A stretch of 64,000 nucleotides of DNA from JABJAG01 sp965222215 (GCA_965222215.1 OZ244931.1:2170001-2234000); one strand, 5' to 3'. Shown: positions 25,462-34,228, numbered from the stretch's first letter. A program made the numbers and translations. The notes: generated from the letters alone by a model not told the origin.

Positions 25462-28400
25462 TCAGACCGGTGAGACCGCCGCGATATCGATATCGGCAGC
25501 GGTCAGCGTATCCCCGGTGATCGTTGCAACCTCATAACCGGCCCCGGCGCCCGTTCCATCGGCATCGAAAATCAACGTTCCGCCGCTGCCGGCCGTATCC
25601 GCGAAGATGAAGGACGGGCCGGCGTGCGCACCGTTGTTGTTGTAGGTGCCGGTGACAGTCGAAAAATTCGTGTTGTCCACGGAGGCGATGTTTCCGAAAT
25701 TCGCCTGAAGGAACTGGAACCGGTCGGTCCCGCTCAGGAAATCGGTGATCGCGTTCGTGCCATCGGCCTGGGTCGCGAAATAGAACGTATCGCTGCCGTC
25801 GCCGCCGGTGAGCGTGTCGTTCCCGGCACCGCTGTAGAGCAGGTCATTGCCCGTACCACCGTCGACGGTGTTGACGCCGTTCCCGGCCAGAATGGTGTCG
25901 TTGCCCGCACCGCCGTCGATGGCCGTCGTCGCATCCCGGCCCGTGATCCGGTCATCGAAGCCGGAGCCGATCACATTCTCGATGTCAGTCAGCGTATCGC
26001 CCTGCGCATCGCCGCCGGTCTCTGTGCTGGCGTCGCTCAGGTCCACGGTCACGGCCGAGCCGGAGCTTGCATAACTCGCCGTGTCGGTGCCGTTGCCGCC
26101 GTTCAGGGTATCGGCGCCAGCGCCACCTTCCAGCGTGTCGTTCCCGTCGCCGCCCGTCAGGACATTGGCGTTCGCATCCCCGGTGAGATTGTCCGCGTTC
26201 GACGAGCCCGTGAGGTTCTCGAAGTTGGATAGCGTGTCGGTGCCGTCGCCGGTCGCCGTCCCGGCCGACAGGCTCGCGGTGATCCCCGACGCAGCACCCG
26301 CGAAAGATGCGGTGTCCGTTCCCGTGCCGCCGTCGAGCACATCGTTGCCCGCACCCCCTATCAAGGTGTCGTCGCCACCGCCGCCCGACAGCGTGTTGGC
26401 GCCCGTCGAGCCGGTGAGCGTATCCGCGCTTCCGGAACCAATGACGTTCTCGATACTGTTGAGCGTGTCGGTGCCGTCGCCCGTGGCCGTGCCGGCCGAC
26501 AGATCGACCGTCACACCCGACCCCGCGTTGGCGAAGGTCGCGGTATCGGTTCCACCGTCGCCGTTCAGAGTATCGTCGCCGCCCGCACCTTCCAGAATAT
26601 CGTTGCCCAAACCGCCCGACAGCACGTTGGCATTGCCGTCGCCGATGAGCGTATCCGCGTTGGACGAGCCGGTGATGTTCTCGAAGTTGTTGATCGTGTC
26701 GGTGCCGTCGCCGGTCGCGCTGGTCGTCGCGAGGTTGGCCGTGACGCCGGACGCCGCACCGGAGAAGGACACCGTATCGGTCCCATCGCCGCCGTCGAGG
26801 ATATCCGAACCGGCCCCGCCGTTGATGGTGTTGGCGCCCGCATCGCCGGTGAGCGTGTCGCCTGACGACGAGCCGATCAGATTTTCGACATTCGCGAAGG
26901 TATCGTCGCCGTTACCGGTTGCTGTTCCGGCCAGCAGGCTCGCTGTAATGGCCGAGCCCGCGCCGGCGAAGGACACCGTATCGGTGTTGTTGCCGCCATC
27001 GAAGGCATCGTTCCCGGCCCCGCCAAACAGCGTATCCGAACCGTCGCCGCCATTGAGCGCATCGTTGCCGTTGCCGCCGGTCAGCGTGTCGCTGCCCCCG
27101 TTGCCGTTCAGCGTATCGTTGCCGTCACCGCCCGTGAGGGTGTTCGCATTGCCGTCGCCGGTCAGGGTATCGTCGAACGCGGAACCGGTCAGGTTCTCGA
27201 TATCCGTATATGTATCGCCCTGTGCGTCGTTGGTGTTATTGCCCGGCGTCGTCAGGTCCGCAACAACGCCGGTGGCCGAGTTGGCGTAGGTGGCTGTATC
27301 GGTGCCGCCGCCACCGTTCAGCACATCCGCGCCGCCGCCGCCTTCGAGCGTGTCGGTGTCGGTCCCGCCGTTCAGTGTGTCCACGTCGGATCCGCCACGC
27401 AGGGAATCGTTACCGGCTTCACCGTTCAGGGTGATCGCACCCGTCGCCGCCGACGCATTCAGCGTATCGCCGCCAGAACCCGCGTTGATCGTGAAGGTTC
27501 CGGTAAGATCGGATCCGTTCAGATCGGCGACAGTAAAATTGTCAGCACCGCTGCCGGTCGTAATCGACAGGTTCTCGACGCCTTCCAGGTCGATCACCGC
27601 AGATGCGCCGACGGTCTGGGTCACGACGACATCCGTACCGTCGAAGGTGACAGAGTACGTGTTCGCCGATCCGGTATTGCCGGTGATCTGCGCCGTGTCC
27701 GTGCCGGCGTCACCACCGATATTGTCGCCGCCGTCGCCGTTCACCAGGATGAACGTGTCGTTGCCCGCGCCGCCGTTGACCACATCGTTGCCCGCGTCAC
27801 CACGGATGATGTCGTTGCCGTCACCGCCGTTGATCGTGTCGGCGTCAGCTCCGCCGTTGATCGTATCGTTGTCGCCGTCGCCGTTGATGATGTCCACGCC
27901 CGCGCCGCCGTTCAATGTATCGTCGCCGCTGCCCCCGTTGAGCGTATCGGCGCCATCATTGCCATTGAGCGTGTCCGCACCACCGTTCCCGTTCAGCGTG
28001 TCCGCGTCGCCGTTGCCCGAGAGCACGTTGGCGCTTGCATCGCCAGTCAGCGTATCAGCAAAAGCCGAACCGGCCAGGTTCTCGATCCCCGAATAGGTGT
28101 CCCCGGCCGCCTCGCCGAGATTGTTGCCTGGTGTCGTCAGGTCGGCGGTGACCGCCGCCGTCGCATTGGCATAGCTCGCGGTATCGGTTCCCGCGCCGCC
28201 CGTCAGTGCATCGCCACCGTCGCGCCCCTCCAGCGTGTCGTTACCGTTGCCGCCATCGAGCGCGTTGACGCCGGCATCGCCCGTCAGGCTGTCGTTGTTC
28301 GCGGAACCGATCAGGTTTTCGATGTTCGACAGCGTGTCGGTGCCATCACCGGTGGCTGTGCCGGCTGTCAGGCTGGCCGTTACCGCCGAACCGGCATTCG

Positions 28401-31400
28401 CGAATGTGGCCGTATCGGCCGTCCCCGCGCCACCGTCGAGCGTATCGTTGCCGGCCCGGCCGTCGAGGGTATCGTTACCGGCACCACCGACAAGAACATT
28501 CGCGTTTGCGTCGCCGGTCAGAGAATCGTTGTTCGCCGAACCGGTAAGGTTCTCGATGTCCTGGTAAGTGTCCGTGCCATCGGCGGTGCCAGTGCCACCC
28601 GTGAGGCTCGCTGTGACGGCCGCCGACGAACTGGCGTAGGTAACGGTATCGACGCCGTTTCCGCCCTGCAGCACGTTGGTGCCACCGCGGCCGTCGAGCG
28701 TGTCGTTGCCGTCGCCGCCGGCGAGGGTGTTGTTGTTCACGTCACCGACAAGCGAATCGTTCGCGCTCGAGCCGACGAGGTTTGCAATGTCGGTGTAGGT
28801 ATCGCCCGCTGCGTCGCCGCTATTGTTCGTAGAATTGTTGAGATCCGCAATCAGTCCCGCGCCCGCATTGGCGTAGCTCGCGGTGTCAATACCGCCCCCG
28901 CCGACCAGTGTGTCTGCCCCGCCGAGGCCTTCAAGGGTATCGTTTCCGGCGCCGCCATTGATCACATTGGCACCGCTGGTGCCGGTCAGCGTGTCAGCAA
29001 ATCCACTGCCGGTCAGGTTTTCGATTCCCGAGTAGCTGTCACCGGCCGCATCACCCGAGTTGCCACCGGCGCTGGTCATATTCGCCGTCACGCCCGCCCC
29101 GGCGTTCGCGTAGCTGGCTGTATCCGTGCCCGCGCCGCCTGTGAGAGCGTCCTCGCCCGCGCCGCCGGTCAGCACGTCATCGTTGTCACCACCATTGAGC
29201 GTGTCGTTGCCCGCGCCGCCGTCCAGCGTATCGTTGCCCGTTCCCCCGTTCAGCGTGTCGGCGCCTGCAGCCCCGCTGAGCGTGTCGTCACCGCCGCCAC
29301 CGGTCAGTCCGTTAGCGTTCGCGTCACCCGTCAGGTTATCGGCGTTCGCGGTGCCGATGACGTTCTCGATCCCCGTGAGCGTGTCCGTGCCGTCACCAGT
29401 GCCGGTTCCGGCGGTCAGGTTGATCGTCACGGACGCGCTGGCACTGGAATAGTCTGCCGTATCGGTGCCGGCGCCGCCGTCGAGCGCATCGTTGCCCGCA
29501 CCGGTCAACAGCGTGTCGTTTCCGGCACCGCCGTTGAGGGCATCGTTGCCCGCGCCGCCGTCCAGCGTGTCGTTGCCGTCGCCACCATTCAGGGTGTCGT
29601 TGCCGGCCGCACCGTTCAGGATGTCGTCGCCGGCGTTGCCCGACAGGACATTGTCGTTCGCGTCGCCGCTGAGAGTGTCGGAAAACGCGGAGCCGGCGAC
29701 ATTTTCGATGCTGCTGAACGTATCGCCCGCCGCATCGCCGGTGTTCGCGGCGCTGTTGGCGAGATCGACGAGAACCCCCGCACCCGCATTGGCAAAGCTC
29801 GCGGTGTCGGAACCGACACCGCCATTCAGGATGTCGGCCCCCGCGCGGCCTTCGAGGCTGTCGTCGCCCGTCCCGCCCGTCAGCGTGTTGACGCCGGCGT
29901 CGCCGGTCAGCGTGTCGTTGTTCGCGGAGCCGATCAGGTTCTCGATCCCCGTCAGGGTGTCCGTGCCGTCGCCCGTCGCCGTTCCGGTCGTCAGGTTGGC
30001 CGTCACGGCAGACCCGGCATTCGCATAGGTCACCGTGTCGGTGCCCGCGCCACCGGTCAGCGTGTCGTCGCCGCCACGGCCGTCGAGCGCATCGTTGCCC
30101 GCGCCACCATCCAGCGTGTTGGCGTTGCCGTCGCCGGTCAGCGTGTCGTCGAAGGCCGATCCGGTGATGTTTTCAATCCCGGTGAAGGTATCGGCGCCGT
30201 CGCCCGTCGCCGTGTTGGTCAGAAGGCTCGCGGTGATCGCCCCGCCCGCAGCGGCAAAGGACGCGGTGTCGGTGTCCGCGCCGCCGTTGAGCGCATCGTT
30301 GCCCGCGCCGCCGATCAGGGTGTCGTTCCCGGCATCGCCGTTCAGGGTATCGTTGCCCGCACCGCCGTTCAGTGTATCGCCGCCCGCTCCGCCTGAGATG
30401 ACATTCGCGTTGCCGTCGCCGGTCAGCGTGTCGGCGAATCCGGACCCGATCAAATTCTCGATACTGATGTAGGTGTCCCCGGCTGCATTGCCGGTGTTGT
30501 TGGCGCTGTCAGAGAGGTCGGCTGTCACGGCCCCGGCCGCGGCAGGCGCGTTCACGCCCGTGGCATAGCTCGCCGTGTCAGTGCCGGCGCCGCCGTTGAG
30601 CGTATCCGCGCCCGGGCCACCATTCAGTATGTCGTTGCCCGCTCCGCCGAGGAGCGTATCGCCTTGCGTACTCGTTTCCAGCGTGTCGTTACCGCCGCCG
30701 CCGGATACTTCGAGCGTTCGGTCCGTCGGCGCGCCGTTGAGCGTGTCGTCGCCATTCCCGCCGACGAACTTGACCGTGTTGTTGGTGATCGCGGTCCCGG
30801 ACAAGTCGACGAGGCTGACCGTGTCACCAGCGTTACCCGCCTTCAATTCCAGCGTTTCCACATTGCGCATGGTGACGGTGTTTCCGCCCCCAAGGTCAGT
30901 AACGACGTCCGTGCCGTTCGTGGTCACATTGAACGTGTTGACCGCAGCCTGCTGACCGGGAATCGTGACTGTGTCCTTGCCGGCGCCGCCATCGACGGTC
31001 ACAGCCCCGCTGCCGCTCAGATAGATAAAAGAATCGCCGGCCGAGCTGCCGGTGACGACACCGCCGCCGCCCTGCAACGTGATTTGAGGATTGGTAACCG
31101 GTCCGGCGGTTGACCCGGGTTCCTGCTCCTGGCCCTGATCTTGTGTGCCGGTACCTGCCTGGCGAGGGCCGCCCGTTCCGTCGCCGGTCCCGCCCCGGCC
31201 CGCGCCAGGCCCCACACCCGGGCCCGCGCCCACCGGACCCTGTTGGGGTCCAGCATCGGTTTGCTGGAAAGTGTTTTCCGCGACGCGCACGACATTGGGG
31301 TCCTGACCGTCGCGTTCGTCCGCGTTCTCTCCGGGGCCAACGTCTATGTAGTCGAACGTGCGGTCGCCGATCAGTTCCGCGATCTGCTGCGGCGTCGCCT

Positions 31401-32040
31401 GATCGGCCGTCGGCGGCCGGAATAGGCTGAACACTTCCGCGGCCTGCAGCTCGCCCGAGAGCGCAACCGAGCCCGCAGTCGTGGAGACCAAAGCCCGGCC
31501 CAGCGAACCGTCGAGGTTGCGGACCAGCGTAAACAGGTTCAGTTCGGCTTCGGGCGCGGCGCGCCCGGCCACCCGGCCCTTCTCCACATTGATCGTGGCC
31601 ACCGGCGTGCGCACGTCGATCCGTCCGCTCCCGCCGTCGCCCTGCGGCGCTTCGAAGACGAAGGAGCCTTCCAGAACAACGAAGAACGCCGAACTCTGGT
31701 CCGGCGGCGCGTCGGGCGTCACACGCTCGACGAGCAGACGGCCTTCCTGATCGAGAAACGCATTCGTGCCGTCGGAAAACTCCAACTCCACGTCAGAGTT
31801 CGTGTCCGTGACGATCAGGTCGCCTTCGAAAATGTTCGCACCGGCGCCCACTTCCTCGCGCGCGCCGTTTGCCCGCACGACCGTGACCGTTCCGTTCAGA
31901 TTGCCGATCTGGCCGACAGAATTTCCACCCGGTGCCTGCGCGAGCTGGACATCGGAATCCTCGCTCGCCTGCGCTATCTGCACGGGCTCCGAATATTCCG
32001 TCGCATCCGCGCGGCCGTTGCTCTGTCGATCTGCGTCCAT
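25462..32040 (-). CDS. Giant RTX calcium-binding secreted protein with FecR-like N-terminal domain
   Basis: The protein has 2192 residues, roughly 210 kDa by my estimate. Residues about 38-175 form a FecR-like domain (QIGNLNGTVTVVRANGAREE, VELEFSDGTNAFLD, RIDVRTPVATINVEKGRVAG). A Gly/Pro/Gln-rich linker (about 240-310) follows, then RTX nonapeptides (GGAGNDTLNGG type) from about 350 to 2080. These are organised in about 16 longer modules that each contain IENLxGSxxxDTLTGDxxAN. The C-terminal 100 residues (FYFATQADGTNAITDFLSG onward) are a typical uncleaved type I secretion signal. There is no Sec signal. The ribosome site AGAGG precedes the ATG. It is the likely cargo of the adjacent exporter and a probable surface adhesin; the final localisation is inferred. 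Confidence 0.93.
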   Translation of the reverse strand: MDADRQSNGRADATEYSEPVQIAQASEDSDVQLAQAPGGNSVGQIGNLNGTVTVVRANGAREEVGAGANIFEGDLIVTDTNSDVELEFSDGTNAFLDQEGRLLVERVTPDAPPDQSSAFFVVLEGSFVFEAPQGDGGSGRIDVRTPVATINVEKGRVAGRAAPEAELNLFTLVRNLDGSLGRALVSTTAGSVALSGELQAAEVFSLFRPPTADQATPQQIAELIGDRTFDYIDVGPGENADERDGQDPNVVRVAENTFQQTDAGPQQGPVGAGPGVGPGAGRGGTGDGTGGPRQAGTGTQDQGQEQEPGSTAGPVTNPQITLQGGGGVVTGSSAGDSFIYLSGSGAVTVDGGAGKDTVTIPGQQAAVNTFNVTTNGTDVVTDLGGGNTVTMRNVETLELKAGNAGDTVSLVDLSGTAITNNTVKFVGGNGDDTLNGAPTDRTLEVSGGGGNDTLETSTQGDTLLGGAGNDILNGGPGADTLNGGAGTDTASYATGVNAPAAAGAVTADLSDSANNTGNAAGDTYISIENLIGSGFADTLTGDGNANVISGGAGGDTLNGGAGNDTLNGDAGNDTLIGGAGNDALNGGADTDTASFAAAGGAITASLLTNTATGDGADTFTGIENITGSAFDDTLTGDGNANTLDGGAGNDALDGRGGDDTLTGGAGTDTVTYANAGSAVTANLTTGTATGDGTDTLTGIENLIGSANNDTLTGDAGVNTLTGGTGDDSLEGRAGADILNGGVGSDTASFANAGAGVLVDLANSAANTGDAAGDTFSSIENVAGSAFSDTLSGDANDNVLSGNAGDDILNGAAGNDTLNGGDGNDTLDGGAGNDALNGGAGNDTLLTGAGNDALDGGAGTDTADYSSASASVTINLTAGTGTGDGTDTLTGIENVIGTANADNLTGDANANGLTGGGGDDTLSGAAGADTLNGGTGNDTLDGGAGNDTLNGGDNDDVLTGGAGEDALTGGAGTDTASYANAGAGVTANMTSAGGNSGDAAGDSYSGIENLTGSGFADTLTGTSGANVINGGAGNDTLEGLGGADTLVGGGGIDTASYANAGAGLIADLNNSTNNSGDAAGDTYTDIANLVGSSANDSLVGDVNNNTLAGGDGNDTLDGRGGTNVLQGGNGVDTVTYASSSAAVTASLTGGTGTADGTDTYQDIENLTGSANNDSLTGDANANVLVGGAGNDTLDGRAGNDTLDGGAGTADTATFANAGSAVTASLTAGTATGDGTDTLSNIENLIGSANNDSLTGDAGVNALDGGNGNDTLEGRDGGDALTGGAGTDTASYANATAAVTADLTTPGNNLGEAAGDTYSGIENLAGSAFADTLTGDASANVLSGNGDADTLNGNGGADTLNGNDGADTLNGGSGDDTLNGGAGVDIINGDGDNDTINGGADADTINGGDGNDIIRGDAGNDVVNGGAGNDTFILVNGDGGDNIGGDAGTDTAQITGNTGSANTYSVTFDGTDVVVTQTVGASAVIDLEGVENLSITTGSGADNFTVADLNGSDLTGTFTINAGSGGDTLNASAATGAITLNGEAGNDSLRGGSDVDTLNGGTDTDTLEGGGGADVLNGGGGTDTATYANSATGVVADLTTPGNNTNDAQGDTYTDIENLTGSAFDDTLTGDGNANTLTGGDGNDTLNGNGGSDTLTGGNGNDALNGGDGSDTLFGGAGNDAFDGGNNTDTVSFAGAGSAITASLLAGTATGNGDDTFANVENLIGSSSGDTLTGDAGANTINGGAGSDILDGGDGTDTVSFSGAASGVTANLATTSATGDGTDTINNFENITGSSNADTLIGDGNANVLSGGLGNDILEGAGGDDTLNGDGGTDTATFANAGSGVTVDLSAGTATGDGTDTLNSIENVIGSGSADTLTGSTGANTLSGGGGDDTLIGGAGNDVLDGGTGTDTASFAGAASGITASLSAGTATGDGTDTLSNFENLTGSSNADNLTGDANANVLTGGDGNDTLEGGAGADTLNGGNGTDTASYASSGSAVTVDLSDASTETGGDAQGDTLTDIENVIGSGFDDRITGRDATTAIDGGAGNDTILAGNGVNTVDGGTGNDLLYSGAGNDTLTGGDGSDTFYFATQADGTNAITDFLSGTDRFQFLQANFGNIASVDNTNFSTVTGTYNNNGAHAGPSFIFADTAGSGGTLIFDADGTGAGAGYEVATITGDTLTAADIDIAAVSPV
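25780..30830 (-). repeat. RTX-coding tandem repeat region
   Basis: This is about 5 kb of imperfect direct repeats encoding glycine/aspartate-rich calcium-binding nonapeptides. Two levels are visible: 27-bp units and larger modules of about 100-130 codons with the conserved segment IENLIGSANNDTLTGD; I count about 16 such segments. The modules are similar in sequence, so recombination and length variation between strains are expected. Confidence 0.9.
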
Positions 32041-32128
32041 TCGAACCTCTGTCCTACATCGCTACCGCGCGCAGGGCGAATCGCGCCACACCCGTCGGCG
32101 CGCAAAAGCCCTGATATTCAAAGCGGTT

Positions 32129-32158
32129 GCGCCCCGATGTGGCGTTCCCACTATATAA
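32129..32158 (+). promoter_or_regulatory. Possible sigma-70-type promoter for the LuxO-like regulator
   Basis: A TTGCGC box near 32128 is followed about 18 bp later by CTATATAAG (32150-32158), an AT-rich -10-like element in an otherwise GC-rich divergent region. A start near 32165 would give a leader of about 120 nt. The TATATA core is nearly symmetric and could serve either strand. Confidence 0.35.
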
Positions 32159-32253
32159 GCACGGATTGTTCGGGTATTCATGCGTTCTGATCGGCCGTCG
32201 GTCGGTCCCCAAACGGCGGTGCGCGCTTCCCGCGCGCGCTGAAATTTCTTCTC

Positions 32254-32271
32254 GGCAACGAAAGCGCCGTC
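32254..32271 (-). promoter_or_regulatory. Weak sigma-54-like element upstream of the RTX gene
   Basis: On the minus strand, GG at 32268-32267 and GC at 32256-32255 have the correct 12-bp phasing, inside CGGCGCTTTCGTTGCC. TTGC and GGC-C match but three consensus positions do not. It would give a leader of about 200 nt for the RTX gene. GG-N10-GC occurs often by chance in GC-rich DNA, so this is only a candidate. Confidence 0.25.
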
Positions 32272-32284
32272 CGAAAGTACCGAT

Positions 32285-33718
32285 ATGAGCAAACGTCCTA
32301 AGATTCTTCTGGTCGAAGACACGGTCCCCCTGGCGCACACCTATCAGGAATATCTGCGCCAGCAGCCCTACGACATCACTCATGTGGAAACCGGCGGCGA
32401 CGCGCTGAAGCAGATTGCCGAGGGCTCGCCGGACATGCTGCTGCTGGACCTCGAACTGCCCGACATGAACGGGATGGAGATCCTGCAACACCTGCAGGAA
32501 AACGAAATCCCGATCCCGGTCATCGTGATTACCGCCCACGGGTCCATCGGCATTGCCGTGTCCGCGATGCAGGCGGGTGCCAAGGACTTTCTGGTCAAGC
32601 CGTTCAGTGCGGATCGCCTTCGGGTCACCGTCGCCAACACCATCGAAGCCGCCCAGCTCGCGGGAATCGTCGCCGACTACCGGGAGAAAATCGACCGGGA
32701 TTCTTTCGGCGACTTCGTGGGGCGTTCGCTGGCAATGCAGAACCTCTACCGGATCCTGGAATCCGCCGCGCCGAGCGACGCCACCGTGTTCCTGACCGGT
32801 GAAAGCGGCACGGGCAAGGAGCTCTGCGCCCAGGCTATTCACCAGTACAGCCGCCGGTCGCGCGGCCAACTCGTGGCGATCAACTGCGGCGCCATTCCCG
32901 ACGAATTGATGGAAAGCGAACTGTTCGGCCATGTCCGCGGCGCTTTTACCGGCGCAACAAGCGATCGTGTCGGCGCGGTCGAGGCGGCCGACGGCGGTAC
33001 GCTGTTCCTGGACGAAATCGGCGAAATGAAGCTCGACCTGCAGGTCAAGTTGCTCCGTTTCCTGCAGTCCCAGGAATTCATGCGGGTCGGCGAGACAAAG
33101 TCGCGCCGGGTCAACACGCGGATCGTGTGCGCCACCAACCGTGACCCGCAGCAGGACGTGCGAGACGGCAAATTCCGCGAAGACCTGTTCTATCGCCTGC
33201 ATGTCGTGCCGGTCGTCGTGCCGCCGCTGCGCGAGCGTGACGACGACCCGCTGATCCTCGCCGAGCATTTTCTGGCAGACTACTCCAAGCAGGAACGAAG
33301 AACCTTCGACGGCTTCAGCCGGGACGCGGCCGCGGCGATCGTCGCCTACGACTGGCCGGGCAACGTGCGCGAACTTCAGAACGTCGTTCGGAACATGGTC
33401 GTGATGAATCAGGGCGGCGAGATCGGTGTGGACGCCCTGCCGCCGCAAATTGCGACGCTGGCGCCGGGAGATGTTGCATCTGGCGACACGGCCTTGCCCC
33501 AAACCGCCCCCGCCACGGCCGGAACGAGCGCCCCGGCGGCATCCCTGCCGAGCGCGCCCGACGATATTCGCCCGCTCGAGGACACCGAACGCGATGCGAT
33601 CGAGCACGCCATCGAAATCTGCGACGGCAACATCCGGATGGCGGCCACCTACCTCGAGGTGTCGCCGGCCACGATCTACCGCAAGCGGGCCAAGTGGGAA
33701 GAAGCCGGCCCCGCATAA
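32285..33718 (+). CDS. LuxO-like sigma-54-dependent response regulator
   Basis: The 477-residue protein has a receiver domain (acidic Glu11/Asp12, phospho-acceptor Asp55 in LLLDLELPDMNG, Lys105 in LVKPF). The AAA+ domain has Walker A GESGTGKE (172-179), the sigma-54 contact loop GAFTGA (219-224) and Walker B GGTLFLDEIGEM. The C-terminal Fis-type HTH reads DGNIRMAATYLEVSPATIYR. The C-terminal segment is strikingly like Vibrio LuxO rather than NtrC. A long Ala/Pro linker (about 395-430) separates AAA+ and HTH. It is divergent from the RTX-kinase operon. It should activate the two perfect sigma-54 promoters at 22061 and 33998. Confidence 0.94.
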   Translation: MSKRPKILLVEDTVPLAHTYQEYLRQQPYDITHVETGGDALKQIAEGSPDMLLLDLELPDMNGMEILQHLQENEIPIPVIVITAHGSIGIAVSAMQAGAKDFLVKPFSADRLRVTVANTIEAAQLAGIVADYREKIDRDSFGDFVGRSLAMQNLYRILESAAPSDATVFLTGESGTGKELCAQAIHQYSRRSRGQLVAINCGAIPDELMESELFGHVRGAFTGATSDRVGAVEAADGGTLFLDEIGEMKLDLQVKLLRFLQSQEFMRVGETKSRRVNTRIVCATNRDPQQDVRDGKFREDLFYRLHVVPVVVPPLRERDDDPLILAEHFLADYSKQERRTFDGFSRDAAAAIVAYDWPGNVRELQNVVRNMVVMNQGGEIGVDALPPQIATLAPGDVASGDTALPQTAPATAGTSAPAASLPSAPDDIRPLEDTERDAIEHAIEICDGNIRMAATYLEVSPATIYRKRAKWEEAGPA

Positions 33719-33899
33719 CGCAATTTGTACCGTTTCAATAGGAAACATGCGTTTCAGATTGGGCCCGGATGTCGCAAACTGCGATCCCGAATTTGGTGCA
33801 AAGCTTCGCGCCACGCCTCTGCGGAAGGCGCATAAATCAGATTTGGAATACTCCATAACCATCTGATTCATTTGATTTTTATGTTTCCTTTCTCCCCGA

Positions 33900-33971
33900 C
33901 CAAGAAAGGCGACGACCGGTTAGATCGCCGCCTTCTTGGGGGAGGAGGACACCACTCACTCAAGTGTCCTG
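33900..33971 (-). ncRNA. Candidate sigma-54-driven small RNA with CCUCCUCCC motif
   Basis: The RNA would start near 33971, about 12 nt past the -12 element of the promoter at 33981-33998. It can form stem 1, AGGACAC (33970-33964) with GTGTCCT (33952-33946), then the pyrimidine run CCTCCTCCCCC (33948-33938). Stem 2 is 15-16 nt per arm (33938-33924 with 33915-33900, from CCAAGAAGG to CCTTTCTTGG). No T tract follows, so the true 3' end may be further down or produced by processing. CCUCCUCCC is an anti-Shine-Dalgarno motif known from alphaproteobacterial 'cuckoo'/CcsR RNAs. No protein-coding frame on either strand explains this stretch. Confidence 0.6.
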
Positions 33972-33980
33972 TTACTAACG

Positions 33981-33998
33981 AAGCAAGCAGCGTGCCAA
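33981..33998 (-). promoter_or_regulatory. Sigma-54 (RpoN) promoter
   Basis: Read on the minus strand, TTGGCACGCTGCTTGCT matches YTGGCACG-N4-TTGCW at every defined position. GG is at 33996-33995 and GC at 33984-33983. It points away from the small coiled-coil gene and toward the gene-free hairpin region, ending opposite the 3' end of the LuxO-like gene. I did not find a perfect TTGC-N4-GCAA palindrome upstream of it. Confidence 0.87.
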
Positions 33999-34006
33999 AA
34001 ATGGGC

Positions 34007-34228
34007 TCATGCGCTGCGTAAGACACTTTCAATCCGCTCGGCGAGCGCCTCGGCATCGTCGGCAACATTGTTCATGTGCTTTGCCTGACTGCGGAGCGCA
34101 CCGGCTTCCTTCCGGAGCGTCTGGATCCAGCCACGCATCTCTTCGCGATCCATCTCGCTGACGGCGGTCGATGGGACGAGATCACGGCCCGAAGTACGGT
34201 CTTTTGCGAAAATATCCATTAACCGCAT
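34007..34228 (-). CDS. Small hydrophilic coiled-coil protein, unknown
   Basis: The frame runs from 34243; likely starts are the ATG at 34228 (MRLMDIFAKD) or 34219, without a strong ribosome site for either. The product of about 73 residues is hydrophilic and helical (MDREEMRGWIQTLRKEAGAL, DAEALAERIESVL), with heptad spacing that suggests a coiled coil. I recognise no family. Its stop is 9 nt before the sigma-54 promoter at 33998, so the promoter does not serve it. The frame is compact and not antisense to another gene, which supports it as real. Confidence 0.55.
   Translation of the reverse strand: MRLMDIFAKDRTSGRDLVPSTAVSEMDREEMRGWIQTLRKEAGALRSQAKHMNNVADDAEALAERIESVLRSA

Noticed and set aside
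25780..30830. CRISPR-like repetition
   Set aside because: The repeats are coding, imperfect, in frame and without unique spacers; they encode RTX nonapeptides.
25624..30955. Several Ser/Pro-rich plus-strand frames across the RTX gene
   Set aside because: They mirror the repeat codons of the RTX protein on the opposite strand and repeat with the same period.
32054..33871. 605-codon minus-strand frame opposite the LuxO-like gene
   Set aside because: Although it begins just after the candidate sRNA, it is antisense to the regulator and has shadow composition. The start has no ribosome site at the right distance.
33941..33960. Plus-strand GGGGGAGGAGG as a ribosome site
   Set aside because: No start codon lies at a usable distance downstream; the complementary CCUCCUCCC in the minus-strand RNA explains the sequence better.
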